DNA from: Eggerthellaceae bacterium
GTDB taxonomy: Bacteria; Actinomycetota; Coriobacteriia; Coriobacteriales; Eggerthellaceae
Length of the DNA stretch: 44,343 nt
Reading direction: 5' to 3'
Assembly: GCA_022792415.1 (NCBI GenBank)
Contig: JAAWAY010000212.1
Span: forward strand, 1-44,343
Shown: one piece after another, positions 6,865 through 18,800 of the stretch
Layout of the letters: each line of letters opens with the position of its first letter
How positions within the stretch are numbered: the first letter of the stretch is position 1
Translations under genes and position numbers: made by a program
The notes under the pieces: generated by a model
Databases searched by the model: none
Seen by the model: the letters and a program-made list of their open reading frames with translations, nothing else
What the model was told of the DNA's origin: nothing

Positions 6865-9800
6865 ATGCATGACAATCGAAACTCCCACGATAATCGCGAC
6901 CTTGAAGCCGCGTATATACGCGCGCGCGAGGAATCGCACCCTGAGGCTCCGATAGGAGACGCGACGAGAGACGCGGCCTACGATGCGTACGTAGCCGCCC
7001 GCACCACGGAGTCCCGTGCGTCTCGTCGTGCCCTGGCCCGGGCGGAGCGCACGCGCGCCCGCGCGGCCGCACGCGCACGCGCGTATAAGGGGGGTTCCGA
7101 GGAGGCCGCCGCCGTGGATGCCGAGCCCCGCTCCTTCCGCACCCGGACGTGGGTGAAGGCCGTCTCCACCGTGATGGCCGTGCTGCTGGCCGTGACGATG
7201 TTCGACATCAGCGGCCTGCGCCCCGTGCTGTTCGACGCGGCCGAGGACGACGCCGCCGCCGAGACGGCCGAGCCCGTGGCTGCTGACGACGCGGCCGACG
7301 AGGGCGAGGAGCTGGCCGACACCGGCGACGCCACCGGCGACGACGCCACCGAGGACGACGCTGCAGCCGAGGGCCCCAACGAGCCGACGCCCGTGGCCGC
7401 CGACGACGGCGCCGAGCCCGCGGACGACGCCGACGCCACCGACGACGCCGAGGCCGCCGAGGAGCAGACCCTGCTGGAGGCCGTCGTCTCCGAGCCGCTG
7501 AGCGAGGACGCCCTGGCCGCCCTGCTGCCCGAGGGCCTGCAGGGCGCCGACACCGTGCTGCCCCAGCTCACCACCGACACCACCGATGCCGATGACCTGG
7601 CCGCCCGCGTCGACCCGCGCCTGGACGCGTGGGGCGCCCCGCTGGTGAACGGCTCGGCGTTCTACGTGCGCGACCGCCGCGTCTCCGCCCGCTTCGACCT
7701 GGGCAACCTGGGCGAGCTGCTGGAGGGCGGCTACGTGGCCGGCAGCGACGAGGGCGACGTGATGGTCCTGACGCTGGACCTGCCCTACCTGTACCGCACC
7801 GGCGAGGACACGCTGGACGCGACCTTCTCGCAGGAGGAGTGGCGCCTGCGCTCCGCCCTGTGGAACGAGGCCACCAAGGCCGGCAACGCCGACGCCTCCT
7901 ACGAGGACGTGGCCCTGGCCGCGGCCGCCCGCGCCGCCGACCCCGCCGACACGGCCCGCGCCCCGCGCGCCGCTCTGTACGCCGACGCCATCCCCGTTGG
8001 CTGGACGGTGTGGCAGGAGCACGCCGGCCAGTACGTGCAGCTGACGGACGACGACCTCAAGGCCGGCGCCTCGGGTCACCTCGTGCTGCGCTGGGAGGGC
8101 TCCGACGAGGATCGCCCCCATCAGTTGAGCGCCGCCGACGCCGCGTTCGCCCCCGCCTTCGAGCTGGGCTTCGCCGGCGTCGCGCCCGAGAACGCGGGCA
8201 CCACCGTCACGTACGGCTACGCGCTGAACAGCTACACCGCGCCGCTGAGCGAGCGCGCCCAGGCCATCGCCGCCACCGACCCCGACGCGCCCGAGGCCCA
8301 GCCCCAGGTGACCATCGCCAGCGTGTCGCGCTCGGCCGCCGGGTCTATCGCCATGGTCAACGCCTCGTCCAAGGCCAAGGCCACGCTGTCGGCGTCCTCG
8401 ATTGACGGTGCCAGCATGCCCCAGGCGGGCGGCCACGGCACCGGCTGGTGGGCGCTCATGGCCACCTACGCTGTGCCCCGCGACGTCATCGCCACCAACT
8501 CGGTGGCGCTTTCTGTGCAGTGGCGCGCCGACTGGCAGGGCAAGAACGGCATCCCCGCCGCCGGCGCCGCGCGCTTCCGCGTAGCAAAGGACGACGAGGA
8601 GACCGAGGACGGCTACGTCGATCAGCTGACCATCGAGGAGGGCGGCGTCGACGTCTCCCCCGAGGCGCTGGCCGACAACACCTACGTGGGCGTGCCCGGC
8701 AAGGGCGGCGTGGTGGTGCTGGACGTCACCGAGCTGTCCGACCGCCAGCGCGCCTCTATCGACCCGTCCGACGCGTCCACCATCGAGGCGCTCGGCCTGG
8801 AGCCCATCCCCTACACCGTCAACGCCGACGGCACCATCCTGGTGACGCGCGACCGCAGCCAGGGCCGCGTCGAGCCCGAGAAGGAGCGCGTGCTGTACGT
8901 GGCCGCTGCCTTCGACGAGAGCGCGCTCACCTGGGCCGACAAGCAGAATCCCGACGACCCCAACGAGCAGCCGGCCTACAACCCCGTCAGCGCCACCCTC
9001 GGTCTGCAGGCCGCCAGCGTCGACAACGGGAACCCGGTGTACCTGACCGAGATCATCGACCTGTCCACCACCTTCGCCCCCGTCGACGCCCCGGCCGTCT
9101 CGCAGCCCGGCGACGACGCCGACGCCGACGACCCCGCCACCGACGGAGACGACAGCGCCGACGACCCCGCTGTCGAGCCCGGCGACGACGTCGACGCCCC
9201 CGCGGCCGACGAGCCCCAGGGCGACGTCAACCTGCCCAACGGCCCCACCATCGAGTACGCCCCCACGCCGGGCAACCTGATGACCAACTTCGGCACGTTC
9301 TCCATGACGCGTCCGCTCATGGCCGCGGCCGCCCCGCGCGCCGGCGAGCCCGACTGGAACACCATCATGGACCCCTACTCCACGCTGCTCACCGAGAACG
9401 AGGCCCTGCCGGGCACGGTGAACACGTGGCTCATCAAGGGCGTGCAGGAGCCCACCCGCATCAACCTGACGGCCGACTTCAACTTCAACATCGGCTACCT
9501 GGGCGACATGCAGAACAAGACGAAGTTCACCGTGCAGATCCCGTACCTGTACTTCGACGACAAGAACTCGGTGTGGCAGGCCTACACCTACGAGGAGTAC
9601 CAGTCCAAGATCAAGCAGTACCTCAGCTACAACCAGAACAACGCCATGCGCCTGGCGCTCATCCCCGACACCAGCTTCTGGAAGCAGTGGGACGTGGTGG
9701 ACGACCGCAACCGCCCCATCACGGCGCAGACGTACAACGCCTACTACAAGGACGGCCTGACGGGCTCGTTCACGTTCTCGTACAAGGGCCTCAACGCTCG

Positions 9801-12800
9801 CGGCGAGCTGGACATCAACTTCAAGCGCCCGGAGTTCCAGGTGCAGTTCTTGGGCACCATCCCCGAGAACACGGGCGCCACGGTGCTCATCGGCGGCGAG
9901 GCGTCGCTGTACAACAACATGGTGAACAAGTACACGGGCCACTTCTTCCGTGACCCCGGCGAGATGCGCTCCGGCGACATCCACAACCGCACCATGACGT
10001 TCATCAAGACCAACCTGCAGTGGAACACCACGGTCACCAACATGTGGAGCCCCGCCATGTGGGACCAGTACAACTACATGGTGTACCGCATCGAGACGGT
10101 CAACACCTCCGAGGACCCGGAGACGATGATCGACTTCCTCAGCTACTCGTTCGACTGCACCGGTGACGGCACCGGGTCGGGCGGCATGCGCCAGGAAGAC
10201 CTGATGGCCTGGTGGTCGGACGGCACCAAGAACAACATCTTCACGCCCGACGCCAAGGGCCCCGGCGGCATCCAGACGCTCCTCGGCAAGCCCATGGAGG
10301 GCGGCGTGCTCATCTACGACGTCACCGACGTCGACGACTACATCTGGAAGGGCGAGAGCAACGGCGGCCTGGACCTGGACAAGTTCACCAACGTGGACGA
10401 GTTCCTGGCGGAGGATCCCACCACGGGACAGTCGCTCATCCGCCCCATCCAGTACACCACGGGCGGCATGGACCACCGCATCACGTTCGAGATCGCCGAG
10501 GAGGAGGGCGGCAAGCTCATCGCCCACTCCGACAAAGACCGCCGCGTCATCCTCATGGCGCTTCCCTACACTAATAACTTCACGTCGTTCACCATGAACG
10601 GCGTCAAGGTGTACCCCAACGTGTCGCTGGACACGGCGTCCGCCGTGTACTTCGGCGGCCGCGGTCGCGACGGCTACTCGTGGGCCAAGCGCCTGTACAA
10701 CTCCGACTCGTTCAAGGAGGCCAAGAACGGCTTCCAGCACACGAAGCTGGCCTACAACCGCCTGGGCGGCAACTGGACGGGCGACGCCCGCGACCGCTTG
10801 GGCTACCTGACGCGCTACCGCATCAGCAACCTGACCACCACGGGCAACATGCCGGTGTCGGGCAACGACCTGACCACGCCCTACGGCGCCGTCATCAGCG
10901 ACACATCGCCGAAGAACTACGAGCTCATCAACATCGAGTACCGCATGAAACGCGAGGCGGGCACGGCCCACGACGGGTCGCCTATCCTCAACGACCTGGA
11001 AGACTTCCTCTACATAGACGGGACGAAGGCCAATGGCATCCAGTTCGAGGTGCGCACGGGCAACGACACCGCGTCGTCGGCCGCGCCGCGCCATTGGGTG
11101 ACGCTGCCGCTGGACGCCACGGCCCAGCTGGTGGGCCCCGACCCGGAGAACCCGGCCTACGACCTGTACCGCCTGGGCGGCACCTCCACCAGCGACGGCA
11201 TCGCCAAGATGCTCGAGGACGTGGGCATCGCGGCCAAGCCCCGCAACAGCGCCATCACCATCACGGGCAACAAGCGCATGGAGTTCACGGGCAACATCCG
11301 CATCCTCATGGCGCAGACGCTGCCCAAGAACACCACGCTGCCCATCGAGATCACGTTCTCCGGCATCATGCGCTCGCCCGTCAGCAACGGCGCCGACGGC
11401 CGCTACACCAACACCATCCAGACCGACTACGGTCGCAAGCAGTGGGTCGTGCCCAATCAGCAGTACGACACGGCCAAGTACCACAACGACCCGACCTCCG
11501 CGTCGCTGCGCCCCGAGAGCGGCGTGCGCCCGTGGGTGGGAGGCGCCGGCTACGACAAGCCTTCCGGCGCGGCCAGCCCCAACTACAGCGCGTGGAACGG
11601 CACCATCAACGCGCCCATGAACGAGACGCGTTCCGGCTTCATCTTCCATCTGGGCAACGAGAGCACGTCCATGATCGAGCCGGGCACGTTCGTCACGAGC
11701 AACATGCGCATCGCCGACAAGAAGTTCACTGGAAGCTACAACGGGCGAAGCGGTATATATATGTATCGCGGCTTCGACACGACGAGCGTCGAGCTGTCGG
11801 CGGCACTGTGGGATAAGTCCAACATCACCAAGGTGCGCGTGTACTACCAGAACCCCAACCACCAGTTCAACCACGGCACGTCACTCTATCCCGACTACAA
11901 AGACTGGGATTACAAGGACTTCAGCCGCGCGCAGCTGCTCACCATGCGCCAGTCCAACGGCACGGTGGTCATCCCCAAGAGCAGTTGGGGCTCGCTGAGC
12001 GGCTGGGAGAACAACTACCTGCTGCGCATCGAGATCACGTTCGACACGTTCAACAGCGACGTGGCCAACGCGTCGGGCCCCAGCGCGTCGGGCACGCCCA
12101 CCGTCATCTACCGCGGCAAGACCAGCTACACCGGCAACTTCACCGTGAAGGGCACGTTCAACACCGCCTACGCGCTGGGCGGCACCCAGGTGAGCGCGTC
12201 GGGCACCGGCACGCTTAACATCAACCCGGCCCAGCCGCGTATCTACGCGTCAGCCTACGAGTCGGGCAAGGGCTGGAGCTACTCGTGGAACTACGAGCGT
12301 GCGTCGGCCCTGGGCCGCGCCAACTCGGGCTTCACGTTCCACTGGGGCAACTACAGCCCCACCAAGCTGGAGCCCGGCCGGTTCACGACCACGGCCATGC
12401 CCTACCAGTGGCACAACGGCAAGCGCCGCGGCTTCGACACGAAGACGGTGTACCTGTCGGCTGAGACGTTCACCGTCACGGACAACTCCATCAACGAGAT
12501 CATCATCACGGCGCTCGACGCCGATGACAACGAGGTCACCTACACCTTCAAGAAGGACGACACCGTTGACGAGATCACGCCGCTGCGCGCCGCCAACGGC
12601 AGCCTGACGCTGACCCCCGACAAGTGGGGCAACAACTACTTCAGCAAGGTCGAGGTGCGCTTCGACACCATGCGGGAGAACACCAGCGCGGCCCCGAACG
12701 GCATGGGGACCGGCCCCCGCGTGACCATCGAGGGCGTCACCACGTGGCTGGGCGCCGGCGGCACCAACGCGCGCCTGACCGTGCAGGGCGAGCTGCGCAG

Positions 12801-15800
12801 CTGGTACACCTACGTCGACGAGGACGGCGTGGAGCACCTGGACAACGAGATGAACGTCAGCTCCATCGGCACCGACATCAACGGCAACCGCTTCGGCGGC
12901 TATCCCTGCCAGGCCATCCTGGCCCCCTACAACGCCGACCCGGTCATCGACGCCTACGCGTTCGATCGCGGCAAGTCGTCCATGTTCAGCTCGGACGGCG
13001 GCACGCAGACGGCGCCGCTCAACAGCGAGCGCTCGGGCTGGTACTTCCGCGTGCGGAACAGGAACGACGCCATCGTCGACCCGGGCGTGTTCTCCACGTC
13101 CAACATGGCCTACCAGGTGATCAACGGTGACAAGCGCGGCTTCGAGACGTCGTCGGTGTACATCAGCCGCGGCATGCTCAACTGCTCCACCATCAACAAG
13201 GTGCGCCTGTACTGGTCGGACGCGGCCATGGCCGACAACTACGTCGAGATCCCGTGGGACGCCACCGCGCCGGTGAACCTGCAGCAGTACATCGTGAAGG
13301 CCGGCAGCCAGGAGGCCACCGACTACGGTGCTGCCACGGTGGGCAGCATCGTGCTGCCCTCCACCCTGTGGAATGACGGCTACTTCGCGCGCGTGGAGGT
13401 GTACTACGACCGCTACAACGCCAACGTGAACGCCGGAACCATCGGCACCGTCGACGACCCGTCCGTGGTCATCTTCGGCAAGCCCACCCAGATGGGCAAG
13501 CGATCCGTGACGGGCACCATCCGCACGCAGCACATGGGCAACCAGTCGGACGATGACACCAAGGACAAGTCGTTCGGCTACACGGCGACGCTGGACACCA
13601 CCACCATCGACCCGCAGATCAGCATGGCGGCGGGATGGTCGGCCGGCGGCACCGTCTACGACTCGGGCGTGTACAACAACACCGACCGCAACGGCAAGAA
13701 CGTGTCCGGATCGATGGTGCCGTACCGCTGGGGCGAGAACTCCGCCTACGAGAAGACGTGGTTCGAGTACAGCCTGCAGAACAACACGGAGTGCTCGGGC
13801 GACAACCTGTATTTCAACCTGAACATCAACGAGATCAGCGTTGACGGCGACAAGAACCGCGGCGAGTACCGCGGCTTCGTCGGGCGCGAGCTGGTCATAT
13901 CCGGCTTCAGCCAGAACGCCAAGGGCGAGTGGGTGCACACGTCGGGCATACTGTCGGGCATCGACCTGTACGACTATGCCGGCACGAAGGCCGTCAGCCT
14001 GACCATGGACGACCTGGTGCCCTACATCAGCGGCGGCACGCTCACGCTGCCGTTCAAGGTGACCGACCCGAACACCGGCGACGTGTCCAATTTGGCCGTC
14101 AAGACGGTGCAGCTGCGCTACAAGACCCTCAACGAGTGGGTGACCGTGGGCAACGGCAAGATCCTGCGCGCCCGCATCTACGGCATGATGGAGACGCACG
14201 GATCCGGCCTCAACCAGGCCGCCGGCTACTGGACGGGCACGGGCAGCAACCGCCACTATGTGCAGCCTGATCCGATGTATCGCTACCGTTACACCACGGG
14301 CAGCGCCTCATTCGGCCCGCTGGACAACAGCTACAACGACGCCAACGGCAAGCACACCATCGGCCGCTCCACCAGCTGGCGCAGCTACATCAACTACTTC
14401 AACTGGAACAGCAGCTCGTATGCCTACCGCAGCGCCTTCACGCCCGACGGCGCCACGAGCCCGCTGCTGACCGCCGCCACCGGCGACCCGGTGGAGGTGG
14501 CCCACTACCAGGACGGCTCGGGCTACCACTTCACGGTGAACAACGCCACCAACTCGAGGTCGGACTACAACACCATCACGTTCGACGTGACGTCGGTGGG
14601 CAACAAGCTGGCGGTGACCAATCCCGGCGAGGTGTACGGCTTCCTCACCAAGGAGGTGCGCCTGAGCGCGGCGCTGACGCAGCTCGGCCGCTACTGGGAT
14701 GAGCTGCCGGATGCGACCGGCGCGTCGCGCAAGGGGCAGTCCACCCTGCGCTCGGTGCGGTTCTACTTCGCCGACCCGGTGACGGGCGCGGTGCCCGGCA
14801 ACGCCAACCCCGACGTGGAGCTGAGCGTTGACGACCTGGCCGCCTACCTGCAGTCCAACGGCGACTACCTGTTCACGGTGCATACCGATGACGACCACAC
14901 GGCCGACGCCGCGTTCAAGGCGCACGAGTCGAAGTACCTGCGCCGCGTGGTGCTCAACTACGACGTCATCGACCCCATCTACGCCGAGACGGGCCGCAAC
15001 AAGACGCTTTCCGCCGACTTCAAGGGTGAGACCACCTGGTGGAACAACATGCACAACAGCCAGTACATGGACAACGTGATGACCGCCATCCAGACGGGCG
15101 CGGGCATCCCGGGCGACCTGTACGCCACCAAGTCCACCACGCGCGACCCCAGCCTGTCCACGCCGCGCCCCTTCCTGGACGTGCGCACCCACGGCTACTA
15201 CGTGGAGATGGGAGAGGGCGCCTACAACAACAACTGGTCGACGAGCGATAACAACACCTCGCGCATCGCCGTGCCCTACGACCGCGACTTCGTGCTGTAC
15301 GCCGAGTTCAAGAACACGGCGGCCTACAGCCGCATGGACAGCGTCGACGTGGACATCGCGCTGGGCCTGGGTCGCGAGAGCGGCATCGTCACGCCCGTGG
15401 GCACCACCACGGCCTGGACGGGCTTCCACACCACCAAGATGACCATCACCGCCGACTACCTGGCGCAGTGGGGCAAGCCGGGCAGCATCCAGCTGACGGG
15501 CGCCAAGACCGCCGAGACGGCGGCGTCGCTCAAGGCCACGCTCGACCCGCAGTTCGACGCGTCGGGTGCGCTCACCGGCTTCAAGAGCGGGGCCAAGACG
15601 TTCCCGCTGCAGGCCGACGGCAGCTTCGCGCTGACCGAGCAGGACATCATCGGCCTGGGCATCGACCAGCTCACCTTCGTGAAGCTGGTTGACTGGCGCG
15701 ACGGCGAGCGCGGGGCCTACGACAAGGGCTACGCTAACCAGCGCATCATCTTCAATGGCTTCAGCGACCGCAACCTGGGCGACACCTACACGGGCATCGA

Positions 15801-18800
15801 CGTGCACACGACGGTGTACCTGAACAACATCCGCACCAACGCCCTGCCCGATGAAAACTACTATTACCGCTGCGGCCGCAACGACCGCACCGAGGTGCGC
15901 ATGTCGAAGATGTTCTTCGACGCCAACACGCGCGTGGCCTACAACGACGGCTCGGGCAACGCCTACCAGGAGTGGTCGTATGCCTTCGACGAGGATCACG
16001 ACTACTGGAACAGCTACTATGGCTGGGGTGGCACCGAGATCGACCAGCAGCTGGAGGTGGGCTACAAGTCCCTGGGCTCCTACACCGTCGACTTCCGCCA
16101 GCTGCAAGGACGCAGCGGCGTGGAGAAGGCGTGCCACTACGACCAGTGGTGCGGCACCCACAACACCTACGCGAGCGACTATTGGTGCGCCGATGGCCGC
16201 GCCGGCGAGCACTACTGCACCATCGACGGCCGCACGTACAACACGGCCGCCGTGCTGGACTTCGAGCAGACCATCCCCTCCGACGCCTTCGATGCGTACT
16301 ATATCCGCGTGCGCGACGCGGCCGTGCCCTACCTCAACTCCATCACCGTGTACTACGGCGACGGCTCGTCGTTCAAGGTGGACAAGGCCGACATCCTGGC
16401 CAACCGCCGCAACGGCAACGCCTCCAGCGTGGACGGGCAGAAGTACTTCCGCCTGAACCTGCTGGCCAAGGACGCCAACGGCAACCACGTCGCCGACTTC
16501 AGCAGCGATGAGACCAAGTTCTTCAAGGACGCCTTCGACGGCTACTGGAACGCGTCTGACCCGGCGGCGGCCGACCGCGTGACGAAGATCGTCTACAACG
16601 TGTCCATCAACCAGAACCAGTACACCGACGCCAACAAGAACCGCGCCAACCAGGTGGACTTCGGCACGTGGTTCCAGTGGAACAACCCGAACTACGACGC
16701 CTTCGAGGTGACGGGCCGCTTCTACCAGGTGAAGGGCGAAGTCTACTCCACCACCAACGTGAAGATGCGCATCGGCGACGCCCAGGCCACTGACGCCGCG
16801 GGTTCGGGCAACGGCAACAGCGCCACGCGCACTGGCCACACGGCCCAGATCCGCTACGATGACGGCCTGCGCAACGCCGGGCAGAACTACCGCTCCAACT
16901 TCTCGTACCAGGACTACGTGCACACCGGGTTCCACAGCCACACGCCCTACAAGATGCGCCACCTGTACACGCGCGCCCGCGCCGTGGTGGTGGAGGCCGG
17001 CGCCTACACGCGCAAGGGCTACTGGAGCAACACCACCAACGGCCGCGACGGCATCGTCGACAGCGCGCACCCCTACGACATCCGCTTCGGCAGCGACCAG
17101 TATTTCAGCGTGTCGTTCCAGCGCCACTACGGCTGGGGGCAGTACAACCAGTGGAGCAACAAGCTGTCGTTCAGCGACCAGGCGGTGCTGCGCGACGTGA
17201 TGCCCGTGTGCCGGCCCGACGCCGAGCTGGACTACTACGGCTTCCTGTCCACCGGCATGCAGATCCTGGGCAAGAACACGGCCAACTACGAGAACATCCT
17301 GCCCCACGTGAAGGAGGTCATCTTCCGCCTGGAGCAGTACAACGCCGCGGGCGCCGTCATCGGCACGCGCACCGTCACCGTGTCGCGCGATGACCTGAAG
17401 ATCGACGCCGCCGTTGCCGCCGGCCAGGGCGTGTACATCTACTTCGACCGCCCGAAGGCCAACAACATCAAGGAGGACCCGCCGGAGGCCCCGAGCGACT
17501 TCGCGGCGGCCGTGGCCAACGGCACGGCGTACTCGCTGACGCTGGGCGACGAGGAGTTCGTCGACAGCTACGACATCGTGCTGGAGAAGTTCGGCGGCGC
17601 GGGTGACTACACCCAGGAGCTGGGTCGCAAGCGCTCGCCGCAGGCTAACGCCGATCGCGGCATCCCCGACGTGCGCGTGTACGGCCGCCCCTACGCCTAC
17701 GTCAACCAGACCCCCACGGTCAACAGCGACGTCAACAACACGTCCCAGACGTTCACGCGCCGCTACCTGACGCAGATGAACCCCGGCAACCAGGAGTACT
17801 GGTTCGGCACCGACGGCCTGAACACGTCCTCCACGTCGGACGACTTCGTCAACACCGACAACGCGTACCTGCTGGGCTACCTCATCCCGTACGGTTACCA
17901 CTACAGCATCCAGCGCATGGAGAACGGCTCGCAGAACCTGAGCAGCACCGGATCGATGTCGCACTTCGCGGCCAGCGACAACCTGTCGCCGGCCCACGGC
18001 ACGTTCGAGGCGCGCTTCTGGAACATCCGCGACCGCTGGCCGGACAACCCCGACAAAGACAACGCGGGCCGCGCGTCGCACATCAACCAGGCGACGCTGC
18101 GCACCACCACGTCGAGCGATTTCCGCATGCAGAAGGTGTACGTGCCCAAGGAGCTGGTGCCCACCGATGCCAGCTGCGCCAAGGATGCCGACGGCAACCC
18201 GACGTGGCTGGCCGTGCGCACGTTCACGTTCGTGTACAACGGCAAGACCATATCGGTGACGTGGCCCCAGCTGGAGGCCATGGGCATCGTGTCCAGCCAG
18301 CCCCTGGCCAGCGGCACCTACGCGGGCTGCTACGTGGTTGACCTGGAGCGCTACCTGCGCGAGCAGTTCAACCTGTGGTACAGCAGCAACGGCACGCAGG
18401 GCATCCGCCCGGCCACCTACACGGCCGTGCAGGCCACCAACCTCATCCCGGGCTTCGCGGCCGACCTGACCACCGTCAACCGCACCTACGTCAACAGCCG
18501 CATCAGCAGCCTGGCCATCGACTACTACTCGCCCACGGCCCACCGCAAGAAGCCCGAGACGATGCTCGACGCCAACCAGTACCTGGCCGGCGACCGCAAC
18601 GCCACGCGCGGCAGCGCCTACAACTACGCCTTCGCCTACGACGGCGTGTACGTCGACCGCACGCTCGACGACTTCCTGAGCGCCACGGAGACCACGTACT
18701 CCAACCTGGCCACGGGCAACTGGAACGAGTTCGCCACGCCCGCCGGCAACAAGCAGGGCATGGCCTACCCCGACGTCACGTGCCGCGAGACGCTCGACAT

